Shown here: piece after piece, positions 54,969-64,000 of the stretch
How the letters are laid out: each line of letters opens with the position of its first letter
Position numbering within the stretch: the first letter of the stretch is position 1
Source: Bacteroidia bacterium
GTDB taxonomy: Bacteria > Bacteroidota > Bacteroidia > B-17B0 > Aurantibacillaceae
Reading direction: 5' to 3'
Length of the DNA: 64,000 nt
NCBI GenBank assembly: GCA_016787785.1
Contig: JAEUTO010000006.1
Location: forward strand, 62,001 to 126,000
Made by a program: the position numbers and the translations under genes
Notes under the pieces: generated by a model
The model's input: only the letters and a program-made list of their open reading frames with translations
Told to the model about the DNA's origin: nothing
Databases searched by the model: none

Positions 54969-56408
54969 ATGAAAAACATTTTATTTATAGTGTTACTATT
55001 TATTTATGATGTTGTCGGTCATGCACAATGTGTTTCGGGTAATTGTAAAAATGGTACGGGTAATTATTTTAACCCTCAGGATTCATCAAGGTACCAGGGC
55101 CAATTTAAAAATGGATTAAAACACGGATTTGGAGAATATTACTACTCCGATGGAAGTGTTTACAAAGGCCAATGGAAAAAAGGTCTTAGGCATGGCAAAG
55201 GTTTGCTCATTTTTGAAAATGGTGATACTTATGATGGCGAATGGAAAGATGACAATAGAACCGGAAAGGGCAAATACGTTTGGACAGATGGAACTATATG
55301 CGAAGGCTATTGCGTGGATGGATTTTTGCAGGGCCAGGGTAAGATCAATTGGACATCGGGCGCTTTTTACAATGGCGAATGGTTAAACAATACAATTGAA
55401 GGTATTGGTGAAATGCATTACGATGATGGAACAATTGAAAGAGGAATGTTTAAAGCCGATACGCTTTTTGAAGGTAATACAATTTACAAAGAAAATGACC
55501 TTTCTTATACAGCTTTTAGTGGTGATACAAATGCTACGCTAATTATTGATGCCGCTGCTATTATTGATGATGATACCAAAAAAATAATAAGCGATTTGTT
55601 GTGGGGCGAATACCGTAAAACATCCAACACTTTTATGGTATTCACTATTCCTAACTTGAACGGACAAACCATTGAGGAATATGCCCATCAAACATTTAAT
55701 CGTTTAAAACTTGGTAAGGCAAACAAAAACAATGGCGTTTTATTATTAGTAGCTGTTAACGAAAGAAGAATGCGTATAGAAGTTGGCTATGGTTTGGAAG
55801 GTGTTTTGCCCGACCTCTTAACCCAACGTATACAACAGCAAGATATTATTCCATCATTTAAAAATGGAAACATGAGTTTGGGAATTTTAAAAGGCGTAAA
55901 GGCAGTTTTATCCGTTCTTCAGGATCCAAAAAATGCTCAAGCCTATGCAAAAAATACCTCTCAACCAAAACCTAAAACCAATGCCTTTATACTATTTATT
56001 TTTTACCTCATCGCATTAATAGTATGCGTGATAACTGCTTATAAAGGACGGTGTGGCCGTTTTTTAGTTTTTTTATTAGTGATGTTGTGGTTCTCTTTTC
56101 TAATTTCAAAAGAGGATCGTTATGGCATGGGATTTTTAAACTCATTTTTACTTCACATTTCGTGTTTATTGTTTTTTTATTTTTTGATCAGGTCCATTAA
56201 AGCAGGTAAAATAAAACGTTCTGTAGAAAAATCATTTATACAGCAGCTTTTTTATAACAACGCTAGCATTTATAAAGTGTCTTCATCAGGTAGCAGTGGT
56301 TCATCCAGTAGTTCATCCTCCCAAAGCAGCTCATCCTCCCGAAGCAACTCATCTTCCTGGTCGGGTGGTGGTTCTTCCGGCGGGGGCGGCTCAAGCAGTA
56401 GTTGGTAA
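54969..56408 (+). CDS. MORN-repeat / TPM-domain fusion membrane protein
   Basis: A 479-residue protein. ATG 54969 (MKNILFIVLLFIYDV) gives a signal peptide; an earlier ATG at 54900 would add 23 charged residues. Residues ~35-165 hold about six MORN repeats (YQGQFKNGLKHGFGEY, YKGQWKKGLRHGKGLL). A TPM domain (YgcG type, ~188-315) follows with IDAAAIIDDDTKKIIS and GVLLLVAVNERRMRIEVGYG. Three membrane helices (~335-425) and a Ser/Gly-rich tail ending SGGGGSSSSW close it. TPM proteins normally begin with the TPM domain after the signal, so the N-terminal MORN part is an unusual fusion. Confidence 0.85.
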   Translation: MKNILFIVLLFIYDVVGHAQCVSGNCKNGTGNYFNPQDSSRYQGQFKNGLKHGFGEYYYSDGSVYKGQWKKGLRHGKGLLIFENGDTYDGEWKDDNRTGKGKYVWTDGTICEGYCVDGFLQGQGKINWTSGAFYNGEWLNNTIEGIGEMHYDDGTIERGMFKADTLFEGNTIYKENDLSYTAFSGDTNATLIIDAAAIIDDDTKKIISDLLWGEYRKTSNTFMVFTIPNLNGQTIEEYAHQTFNRLKLGKANKNNGVLLLVAVNERRMRIEVGYGLEGVLPDLLTQRIQQQDIIPSFKNGNMSLGILKGVKAVLSVLQDPKNAQAYAKNTSQPKPKTNAFILFIFYLIALIVCVITAYKGRCGRFLVFLLVMLWFSFLISKEDRYGMGFLNSFLLHISCLLFFYFLIRSIKAGKIKRSVEKSFIQQLFYNNASIYKVSSSGSSGSSSSSSSQSSSSSRSNSSSWSGGGSSGGGGSSSSW

Positions 56409-56552
56409 AAATGAATACTTGTCTTTTGAGTGGTCAAACCTAGTTGTAAATGTCTTGTAAATCGCTGGGCCAAAAGCTAGCGCCTTTTTATTAATCTAAC
56501 TCCTACTGCAAATCAATATTAAATGCTGTGATTATATAGCAATTAAATGTCG

Positions 56553-57168
<616 letters not shown>

Positions 57169-57191
57169 AAACAACAAAAACTTTCAGTGAT

Positions 57192-57246
57192 CAGTGACCC
57201 TCCCGACTTTAGTCGGGATGCTTCTGAACCAGCTGAGCAAGTTCTC
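57192..57246 (-). pseudogene. Half tRNA-like relic
   Basis: Contains a mutated acceptor (GAGAACT), the D-arm and a palindromic anticodon arm CCCGACT/AGTCGGG with only six loop bases on the tRNA model. The T-arm and 3' acceptor are missing. It belongs to the same family as the relics at 57292 and 56737. Confidence 0.75.
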
Positions 57247-57291
57247 AAAGTGGTTAATTTTTAATTCAACATTTCAATTTTTTCGGGCTAT

Positions 57292-57343
57292 TGACCCTCC
57301 CGACTTAAGTCGGGATGCTCTGAACCAGCTGAGCTAAGCTCCC
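57292..57343 (-). pseudogene. Half tRNA-like relic with perfect palindrome
   Basis: The 5' acceptor strand (GGGAGCT), D-arm and anticodon arm are kept, the latter as the 16-base palindrome CCCGACTTAAGTCGGG; it stops after GGGTCA, so the T-arm and 3' acceptor are lost. It is the most upstream copy of the array on the minus strand. Confidence 0.75.
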
Positions 57344-57399
57344 AATTTTTTTGGTGTGCAAATGTAAAGGAAAGATTTAATTATTCAAAAAATAATTAA

Positions 57400-58179
57400 T
57401 TATTTTTTTACATCTTCCAGTCCTGCGTCCGGGATCAACATACCGTCAACTAACACGCGACCGCAATGTTCACACACAATGATCTTTTTATTTAAACGAA
57501 TATCTAACTGACGTTGTGGTGGAATTTTATTATAACATCCGCCGCAAGCATCACGCTCTACTGCTACAACCGCTAAACCGTTACGAGAGTTTGCACGGAT
57601 ACGCTTGTAAGCATTTAATAAACGATCTTCGATATTTGCAGTTGCTGCTTCGCTTTCTTTTATTAATTCTTTTTCTTCTTTTTCAGTTTCAGCAATGATC
57701 TCATCTAACTCACCTTTTTTCGCTTTAAGATCTTTACTTCTTTCTTCAAATTCTATTTTACTTTTTTCAAGCAATTCGCTTTTAATAGTAACGCTAGCTT
57801 TAGCTTCCTTCATACGTTTTTCAGCCAATTGGATCTCTAAATTCTGAAATTCAATTTCTTTTGTAATGGCATCGTACTCACGATTATTACGAACTTTACC
57901 TTGTTGTTGCTCGTATTTTTTAATATTTGCGGTAAAATCCTTAATAGCTTGTTTCTTTTCAGCTAATGTAGTTTCAAGTTCAGCTACTTCCTCTTCAACA
58001 TTCTTTAAACGGGTCTCTAAACCTAAAACTGTGTCTTCAAGATCGCTAACCTCCAAAGGTAATTCACCTCTAACTGTTCTTAAACGATCGATCTTGCTAT
58101 CAATTAATTGTAATTGATAAAGCGACTTTAATTTTCCTTCAACTGAAGCGTCAATTTTTTCTTTAATTTTTGCAGCCAT
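57400..58179 (-). CDS. C4 zinc-ribbon coiled-coil protein (CT398-like)
   Basis: A 259-residue protein: residues ~25-200 form a long coiled coil rich in Lys/Glu, and the C-terminus is a zinc ribbon with CGGCYNKIPPQ and CEHCGRVL (Cys pairs at ~211/214 and ~232/235). This is the C4-type zinc-ribbon family typified by Chlamydia CT398 and related proteins, which bind nucleic acid or sigma-54 in some cases. It lies 3 bases after the Nif3-like gene, with which it commonly clusters. Confidence 0.87.
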   Translation of the reverse strand: MAAKIKEKIDASVEGKLKSLYQLQLIDSKIDRLRTVRGELPLEVSDLEDTVLGLETRLKNVEEEVAELETTLAEKKQAIKDFTANIKKYEQQQGKVRNNREYDAITKEIEFQNLEIQLAEKRMKEAKASVTIKSELLEKSKIEFEERSKDLKAKKGELDEIIAETEKEEKELIKESEAATANIEDRLLNAYKRIRANSRNGLAVVAVERDACGGCYNKIPPQRQLDIRLNKKIIVCEHCGRVLVDGMLIPDAGLEDVKK

Positions 58180-58182
58180 GTT

Positions 58183-59277
58183 CTAAAAATAGTTTACCGG
58201 ATTTGTGTTTGTTTTTGATAAACGGATTGCAAATGTAGGAAATTTATTCTGAATTATCTCATAAAAAATTTCAGGGGTAAATTGCTCTGTTTCAAAGTGC
58301 CCGGCGTCTACCAGCAACAATTTATTTTCAGCGTCAAAAAACTCGTGGTATTTAAAATCCGCAGTAATAAAGGCGTCAACCCTACTATTTATGGCGTTTT
58401 TGAGTAAAAAACGACCACTTCCGCCACAAATTGCCACCTTTTTGATTGATTTTTCCAGTTTTTTGGTGTGTTTTAAGCAACCGCTTAATAAACTTTTTTT
58501 AACATGTGCTAAAAAATCTGCCTCGTTCATTTCCTTTTCCAGCTCACCAATCATGCCAGAGCCAATTTGCAGGTGTTTGTTGGCAATAGAATAAATATCA
58601 TAGGCAACTTCCTCGTAAGGGTGGGCTTTTAGGAGGGAAGCAATGATCGCCGCCTCTTTATTGAATTCAAAAACGGTCTCTATTCTTATCTCTTTTTCCT
58701 TACTTAACTCGTTAGGTTTGCCTAAAAAGGGCTTGGTGTCTGCGTTTCCTTTAAAAGTGCCCGTTCCTTCCAAATTAAAACTGCAGTTAGAATAATTGCC
58801 AATGTTACCGGCTCCGGCGTCAAATAAAGCCTTTTGTACGGCTTCGTGGTGACTCTCCGGCACAAAGGTTACCAGCTTTTTTAAGAGGTTTGATTTAGGC
58901 GCTAATATCTGCAGATTTTTCAGGCCTAATTTATCAGCCATTTTTTTATTTACGCCTTGTTTTACATTATCAAGATTGGTGTGCGCAGCATAAATGGAAA
59001 TATTATTTTGTATGGCTTTTATAATAGTTCGTTCAACATAATTATTACCATTTATTTTTTTTAAGCCGGTAAATAAAATAGGATGGTGTGCAATAATTAA
59101 ATTGCATTTATTGGCAATAGCTTCGTCAATAACTTCTTCGGTACAATCCAGAGTTAGTAACGCACCTGTGCCAGTTTGAGTTTTTTGCCCCGTTATTAAA
59201 CCACAATTATCGTAGTCTTCCTGGTATGCAAGTGGGGCAAAATTTTCAATTTCTGTAATTATTTCCTGAATGGTCAT
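58183..59277 (-). CDS. Nif3-like dinuclear metal-centre protein
   Basis: A 364-residue protein of the NIF3/YqfO family, forming hexamers with a two-metal site. The N-terminal ligand cluster is in IAHHPILFTGLKKI and YAAHTNLDNV, and the C-terminal His/Glu in DAGHFETEQFTPE. A CutA/PII-like insert sits between (residues ~130-230, with HPYEEVAYDIYSI), so it is the long form. Function is not firmly known; GTP cyclohydrolase-like or metal-chaperone roles have been proposed. Paired with the zinc-ribbon gene as in most Bacteroidota. Confidence 0.93.
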   Translation of the reverse strand: MTIQEIITEIENFAPLAYQEDYDNCGLITGQKTQTGTGALLTLDCTEEVIDEAIANKCNLIIAHHPILFTGLKKINGNNYVERTIIKAIQNNISIYAAHTNLDNVKQGVNKKMADKLGLKNLQILAPKSNLLKKLVTFVPESHHEAVQKALFDAGAGNIGNYSNCSFNLEGTGTFKGNADTKPFLGKPNELSKEKEIRIETVFEFNKEAAIIASLLKAHPYEEVAYDIYSIANKHLQIGSGMIGELEKEMNEADFLAHVKKSLLSGCLKHTKKLEKSIKKVAICGGSGRFLLKNAINSRVDAFITADFKYHEFFDAENKLLLVDAGHFETEQFTPEIFYEIIQNKFPTFAIRLSKTNTNPVNYF

Positions 59278-59302
59278 ATAACGATTTTCGTTTTGTGTAT
59301 AA

Positions 59303-59333
59303 ATAAAAAATCCCCTCTGTGTAAAGAGGGGAT
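59303..59333 (-). terminator. Strong rho-independent terminator after ppiD
   Basis: On the minus strand ATCCCCTCT pairs perfectly with AGAGGGGAT, with loop TTACAC, followed by six T. It lies 12 bases after the ppiD stop and 26 bases before the Nif3 gene. Confidence 0.93.
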
Positions 59334-59345
59334 CTTAAAATTTTA

Positions 59346-61562
59346 TTATTCTACCCTGGATTTATGATCCTCGATATTTGCGAGTTCTTTTAAAGCACCA
59401 AATACTTCGTAATCGGCTCTTCCTCCAGTAGCCTGATCCATTTGCATTTTTTGCATTTTAAGATCTGCTGGTACCGGCGTTTCAGTAATGCTTATAACGT
59501 TTAAAACAAACACACCATTGTCGCCTTCAATGGCTTTGCTGGTAGTTCCTGCCTTTGTTCCGTTTGCGGTTCCCATAATAACATCATCGTGTCCTAAACC
59601 TTCAACATTATGACTTGCTAATGGTAAGTTCTCTTGTTTTTTAACTTCCAATCCTAATTTTGTTGCAATATCATTTACATCTTTAGATGCGCCCGCTTTT
59701 GCGTTAAATTCAGCTAAGAACGTTTGAGCTTTTTTATCTTTAATGGCTAAAGTTTTTACTTCATCCATTACATCTTCTAAAGGTAAAACACCTTTATTTT
59801 TTATTCCAGCAAGTTTAGCAACAACATGTTTATCTGCAAAAGTGAAAATATTCACATCCCCTTTTTTAGCGGTATAAACCCATCTTACCAGTTCTTTTGC
59901 GTTATCTAAAGCAGGTAACTGACGATCGCTTTCTTTAATATTATCGCCAATACGTTTAGTTAATTTTTTAGCATCCACCGCTTTATCAAATAATTCGCCT
60001 GTGTTATTTTCCCCGGCAAATTGATTTGCCTGTGCAAAAATTGATTGGTTAGTTTCATCACTTGGCGCTATCATTTTAAAGATCTGCGCTACTTTATAAG
60101 TGTTATGTTTTGTTTTACTTAAATCTAACACTTCAATAATATGATAACCAAATTGTGTTTCTACAACAGAGATATTTCCTTTGGTTCCCATTAAACCGGC
60201 ATTTTTAAACGGCTCAACAAAACCTTTGTTCTCATCAAACCAACCGTAATCGCCACCATTTGTTTTGCTTCCGCCGTCATCGCTGTAAGTTTTAACAAGC
60301 GTATCAAAGCTTACTTTTTTGTCTTTAATTAAAGCTAATAAACTGTCAGCAGATTTTTTGGCACCGGCTAAACTGCGTTTTGGCTGTTGCGTTTGAGGGT
60401 CATTAATAGCAACTAAGATATGGCGAACACGCGCGCTGTCTGCAATTGAATTAACTGCCTCTAATTTATAGATCTTAAAATAAGCACCTTCGTTATACGG
60501 ACCAAATACAGTACCAGGGGCAGCGGTGTAAATAGATGAATCACGAACGATCATCGTCTTTTTGGTCATGTCCTGAATGTTAACTGTGCCATTTTCGCTT
60601 TCTGCTGCAATAAATGCACTGTCTTCTTTCAAAGATTTATTTTCTTTGAACATTTGTGCAATTCTAAATGCTTGTTTTGAAAGTGTATCAATATCCGAAG
60701 GGCTTGGCAATACATCAAAAGAAACGTATTCTATTTTACGTGTTGTTTCAGTATTTAAAAACAAATAAGTGTGGTCATTATAATATTTTTGAATATCAGC
60801 ATCTGTAACTTTAACAGTACTATCGCTTACTGAATCAAAACGTTTAATTACGTAGTTAAAACTGATCTTATTGTTTTGTGCTTTAAAACCTTCTTTTGCT
60901 TCGGCAGTAGTTGTATATAAACCTTTACGAATTAATGCAGCATATTTCTCAGCGTAACGCATGTTCTTAACATCTTCTTCCATTTGTTTTACGAACATCT
61001 CCTGATCGCCTGTTGCATTTTGCACAAACTGACGGAATTTAGCAGGGTCAAGGCTTCCATCTGCGGCAGCTAACTGCTCATATATTTTTCCGGTTTTTTG
61101 ATCGGTTAAACGTTGAGAGATAGTTGGTACGGGATGTACTACAACGCGCTCATATACTTCATCTTCACCAACGGTAATACCAACTTTTGCATACTGAGGT
61201 TTAATTACCATATCAGAAACGTATTGTTGCCAAACATAATCCAACACTTGTCCGCGGGTAGCATCATCAATATCGTTAGATTGTTTTTGCTGACGGATGA
61301 TATTTAACTGGTTCTCAACTTTAGCTAGAAAGTCGTTCCTGTCAATGTTTTTACCATGAATAGAGCCAATGGACATTTGGTCATTTCCACCAAATATGCT
61401 GGCACCCGAGCCTAAAAGGCTTTCTAAAATAAAAATAACAAGGGCTAAACCTACAATTCCAACAAGCAAACCTGTTCTTCTCCTGATCTTCTCTAAAATA
61501 CTGGTGCTTTCCTTTTTCTTATCCGCATCAACCTGTTGCTGGATGTTTTTTTCTTTACTCAT
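59346..61562 (-). CDS. ppiD: PpiD-like peptidyl-prolyl isomerase / periplasmic foldase
   Basis: A 738-residue membrane-anchored foldase for outer-membrane and secreted proteins. ATG 61562 (MSKEKNIQQQVDADKK) is chosen over a TTG inside the promoter. A cytoplasmic tail leads to one helix (~33-53: TGLLVGIVGLALVIFILESLL), then the SurA_N-type chaperone part, and a parvulin domain near 345-450 (VRHILVAINDPQ, GDYGWFDENKGF, QFGYHIIEVLD). The C-terminal ~250 residues hold a second, degenerate domain. The usual single-parvulin form of PpiD is matched; SurA has no anchor. It is divergent from dnaE. Confidence 0.9.
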   Translation of the reverse strand: MSKEKNIQQQVDADKKKESTSILEKIRRRTGLLVGIVGLALVIFILESLLGSGASIFGGNDQMSIGSIHGKNIDRNDFLAKVENQLNIIRQQKQSNDIDDATRGQVLDYVWQQYVSDMVIKPQYAKVGITVGEDEVYERVVVHPVPTISQRLTDQKTGKIYEQLAAADGSLDPAKFRQFVQNATGDQEMFVKQMEEDVKNMRYAEKYAALIRKGLYTTTAEAKEGFKAQNNKISFNYVIKRFDSVSDSTVKVTDADIQKYYNDHTYLFLNTETTRKIEYVSFDVLPSPSDIDTLSKQAFRIAQMFKENKSLKEDSAFIAAESENGTVNIQDMTKKTMIVRDSSIYTAAPGTVFGPYNEGAYFKIYKLEAVNSIADSARVRHILVAINDPQTQQPKRSLAGAKKSADSLLALIKDKKVSFDTLVKTYSDDGGSKTNGGDYGWFDENKGFVEPFKNAGLMGTKGNISVVETQFGYHIIEVLDLSKTKHNTYKVAQIFKMIAPSDETNQSIFAQANQFAGENNTGELFDKAVDAKKLTKRIGDNIKESDRQLPALDNAKELVRWVYTAKKGDVNIFTFADKHVVAKLAGIKNKGVLPLEDVMDEVKTLAIKDKKAQTFLAEFNAKAGASKDVNDIATKLGLEVKKQENLPLASHNVEGLGHDDVIMGTANGTKAGTTSKAIEGDNGVFVLNVISITETPVPADLKMQKMQMDQATGGRADYEVFGALKELANIEDHKSRVE

Positions 61563-61586
61563 TTCGTTCAAAATTTTTATGACTGG

Positions 61587-61594
61587 CAAAGATA
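61587..61594 (-). promoter_or_regulatory. -7 promoter box (TATCTTTG) of ppiD
   Basis: An exact TAnnTTTG match on the minus strand, 24 bases before the ATG at 61562. The -33 TTTG is not clear. The match is the same octamer as in the cvfB promoter. Confidence 0.55.
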
Positions 61595-61765
61595 ACAGTT
61601 TTAATGAAACAGAAAAACGAAATTTTAAGGTTTTTAAAAGATTGTTAAACCCTGATTACCAATAAGCTTTCCATATTTTTCAACAACCAAAAATAAAGGC
61701 CGTTAAAATCGTAAATTTATAGTCCGTTTACCCTATAATTTTAACTAAAATCACCATATCCAGGC

Positions 61766-64000
61766 ATGTTTTTAATTTTTGATACCGAAACCACAGGCTT
61801 ACCCCGCAATTATAACGCGCCATTAACCGATTTTGACAATTGGCCGCGAATGGTGCAAATAGCCTGGCAATTGCATGATGCTAATGGGAATCTGCTTCAG
61901 AACGACTCGATCATTATTAAGCCGGAAGGCTATACCATTCCCTTTGCTACCATACAAATTCACGGTATCACCAACGAGCGTGCTAACGAAGAAGGACAAA
62001 ACCTAAAAGATACTTTACAGAAATTTATTGATGTTGTTAACGAAACCGCTTATTTGTGCGGACACAATATTGAGTTTGATATTAACATTATTGGCGCCGA
62101 ATTATTACGTTGTGGTTTGCCAAATGTGCTTGAAAACAAGGCGTTTATTGATACCAAGAATGATCAAACAACAGAATATTGTGCTTTGCCGGGTGGAAGG
62201 GGTGGCAAATTTAAATGGCCAACATTAACGGAGCTCTACCAGAAACTATTTAATAGCGGTTTTGACGAAGCACACAACGCAGCGTTTGATGTGGCTGCCA
62301 CAACAAAAGTATTTTTCGAGATCATAAAAAGAGGTATTACAAAAGTGCGTGAGATCTCAGCAGATATGTTGCCGGCTATTAATTATGTAACGCCTGATTT
62401 TACTGAGTTAACAAAACACGAGCAATACTGGAAAGATCGCAAAGCCAAAGAAGCAAAAGAAAAAGAAGATGCGGCCAAGATTGCAACGGTTGAAACTGTC
62501 ATTACAGAGGTTGATGCCAATCTTAAATTCAGCCATCTTCATAATCACACGCAATTTTCGGTATTGCAATCAACCAGCGATGTTGCAGCGCTTGTAGCTA
62601 AGGCATTGGAATTTAAAAGCCCCGGTGTTGCCTTAACAGATCACGGCAATATGTACGGCGCATTTTTATTCTGGAAAGAAATTGATAGCCAGAATAAAAA
62701 AATAAAAGAACATAATGCGGCGCTCGAAAAAGGAGAGATCACAGGCGAGAAGAAAACAGAATTAAAGTGCATTATTGGCTGCGAAGTAAATATTTGTGCT
62801 GATCATAAAGACAAGACCAAAAAAGATAACGGTTTTACGCAGGTATTAATTGCAAAGAATCGTAAAGGCTACGAAAACCTTTGTCGTATCAGCTCATTGG
62901 GTTTAATTGATGGCGCCTATTATGTGCCGCGTATAGACAAAGATATTCTTGTAAAGTATAAAGAAGGATTGATAGCAACTACAGGGTCTTTAAATTCTGA
63001 AGTGCCTTACAGCATTATTAACTTAGGCGAACAACAAGGGGAAAATGCATTTTTATGGTACCTCGAACAATTTGGAGAAGATTTTTATGTTGAGTTGAAT
63101 CGTCAGCATAAAAATCAGGATGAGGATTTTGCTAACGGACAGTTATTAGCATTAGCAAAAAAACATAACGTTCCTTATTTTGCCGCAAATAGTAATTATT
63201 ACATAGATAGAAAAGGTTCTAAATCGCATGATATTTTATTATGTGTAAAAGATAACGAGAAGCTGGAAACCCCTAAAGGTAAAGGCCGTGGATTTAGGTA
63301 TGGTATGCCTAACGACGAATTTTATTTTAAATCGCCGGCCGAAATGGCCGCTCTTTTTAAAGATCTTCCTGAGGCGCTCACCAACACCAATTTAATTGTA
63401 GATAAGATCGAGCAGTTTAAACTGGGTCGCGACGTATTGCTACCGAAGTTTGAAATTGCTGAAGATTTTATTGCAAATAATACACAGGCTATTAACGAAT
63501 CACTTGCGCGAATAATAGCCATTAAAGAAAAAGATTGGGCTGCAAAAAATTATAGTGCAGAGCAAATTGAACATGAAAAAGCAGAGGTAAGAATTATTGC
63601 CGAACAGTTTGTTTACATGACAGAGCTTACTTATGAAGGCGCTGCAAAACGTTACCCTGATCTTACGCCTGCAATTAAAGAACGTATTGATTTTGAATTA
63701 GCGACTATTGAGAGAATGGGTTACCCCGGTTACTTTTTAATTGTTGCCGATTTTATTCGTGAGGCAAGAAGGCTCGGTGTTTCGGTTGGCCCGGGTCGTG
63801 GATCTGCTGCGGGCTCTGCCATTGCTTATTGTTTAGGCATTACAAATGTTGATCCTATTAAGTTCGATCTCCTCTTTGAGCGTTTCTTAAATCCCGATCG
63901 TATCAGCATGCCCGATATTGATATTGATTTTGATGATGAAGGTCGTGGTGCTGTGATTGATTATGTAATTAAAAAATATGGCGCTGATCAGGTAGCACAA
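61766..64000 (+). CDS. dnaE: DNA polymerase III alpha subunit with fused DnaQ-like exonuclease (partial)
   Basis: 745 codons are in the window and the frame runs past base 64000 without a stop. Residues ~1-190 form a DEDDh 3'-5' exonuclease: Asp6/Glu8 in DTETTG, GHNIEFDIN and His170/Asp175 in HNAAFD. Then come a PHP domain (FSHLHNHTQFSVLQ with His257/259/261; TDHGNMYGA) and the polymerase palm, with GPGRGSAAGSAIAY and the catalytic aspartates at PDIDIDFDDEGR (717, 719, 721). It is the replicative polymerase, with its own proofreading domain. DnaE usually starts with PHP; an N-terminal exonuclease is a known lineage feature in part of the Bacteroidota. ATG 61766 is the only candidate. Confidence 0.95.
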   Translation, partial: MFLIFDTETTGLPRNYNAPLTDFDNWPRMVQIAWQLHDANGNLLQNDSIIIKPEGYTIPFATIQIHGITNERANEEGQNLKDTLQKFIDVVNETAYLCGHNIEFDINIIGAELLRCGLPNVLENKAFIDTKNDQTTEYCALPGGRGGKFKWPTLTELYQKLFNSGFDEAHNAAFDVAATTKVFFEIIKRGITKVREISADMLPAINYVTPDFTELTKHEQYWKDRKAKEAKEKEDAAKIATVETVITEVDANLKFSHLHNHTQFSVLQSTSDVAALVAKALEFKSPGVALTDHGNMYGAFLFWKEIDSQNKKIKEHNAALEKGEITGEKKTELKCIIGCEVNICADHKDKTKKDNGFTQVLIAKNRKGYENLCRISSLGLIDGAYYVPRIDKDILVKYKEGLIATTGSLNSEVPYSIINLGEQQGENAFLWYLEQFGEDFYVELNRQHKNQDEDFANGQLLALAKKHNVPYFAANSNYYIDRKGSKSHDILLCVKDNEKLETPKGKGRGFRYGMPNDEFYFKSPAEMAALFKDLPEALTNTNLIVDKIEQFKLGRDVLLPKFEIAEDFIANNTQAINESLARIIAIKEKDWAAKNYSAEQIEHEKAEVRIIAEQFVYMTELTYEGAAKRYPDLTPAIKERIDFELATIERMGYPGYFLIVADFIREARRLGVSVGPGRGSAAGSAIAYCLGITNVDPIKFDLLFERFLNPDRISMPDIDIDFDDEGRGAVIDYVIKKYGADQVAQ

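Noticed and set aside
56270-56473. Minus-strand frame rich in Glu/Asp/Leu opposite the MORN-TPM gene tail
   Set aside because: Mirror of the Ser/Gly low-complexity tail; acidic repeats are an artefact of the reverse complement.

Overview
The window looks like a chromosomal piece of a low-GC member of the Bacteroidota (Flavobacteriales/Sphingobacteriales-like; genus not determinable by eye). Reasons: C-terminal sorting domains of the type IX secretion system on three secreted proteins (type A at the left edge and in 41603-42778; type B in 19895-23125), promoters of the TTTG/TAnnTTTG type, almost no Shine-Dalgarno sequences, lineage-typical families (DUF5686, DUF4159, DUF1599, BT_3928-like DoxX protein) and a DnaE with a fused N-terminal proofreading exonuclease. 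No CRISPR array, prophage, rRNA operon or insertion sequence was seen.

Layout. 1-442: tail of a T9SS-secreted protein. 554-8377: PBP1A and the two subunits of a 3-oxoacid CoA-transferase, which are split by a three-gene cassette (GT-C-type membrane protein, MBOAT O-acyltransferase, SGNH-like partner). 8428-17383: a surface-glycan region with a GT2/DUF2304 pair whose start codon seems to be ATA, large membrane proteins, a HAD-IB phosphatase, a methyltransferase, a second MBOAT with an AlgJ/AlgX-like partner, a UbiA-family prenyltransferase resembling decaprenyl-phosphate phosphoribosyltransferase, and an OafA-type acyltransferase. 17525-31668: mostly housekeeping: purQ, a HerA-like ATPase, a giant T9SS adhesin-like protein, 3-hydroxyanthranilate dioxygenase, asd, cvfB, rplU-rpmA, serS, ybeY. 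31729-41220: envelope genes (TonB-like protein, DUF5686, DUF4159), folP divergent from a DUF1599 gene only 7 bp away, small DUF genes, and a TPR-SpoIIE phosphatase whose 3' end lies in a 67-bp tandem repeat.

41603-50466: an aromatic catabolism block. paaABCD (phenylacetyl-CoA epoxidase without paaE), a YdcH-like gene, hmgA and hpd sit in one direction, with decayed fragments of a GNAT gene on the left and of an hpd gene on the right. The fragments suggest that this block was once amplified in tandem. 50548-56408: a LytTR regulator with a TPR histidine kinase, then an unrecognised secreted protein, a BamE-like lipoprotein and a MORN-repeat/TPM-domain fusion. 56553-57343: the oddest stretch, with one intact tRNA-Val(TAC), three decayed tRNA-like copies carrying a palindromic anticodon arm, an intact small GIY-YIG nuclease gene and a truncated second copy, produced by tandem duplication. 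57400-64000: zinc-ribbon protein, Nif3-like protein, PpiD-like foldase and the 5' part of dnaE.

Common themes are export and modification of the cell surface (two independent O-acylation modules, T9SS cargo, peptidoglycan synthesis, periplasmic foldase) and tyrosine/phenylacetate breakdown, whose acetoacetate product could be activated by the ScoAB CoA-transferase encoded in the same window.
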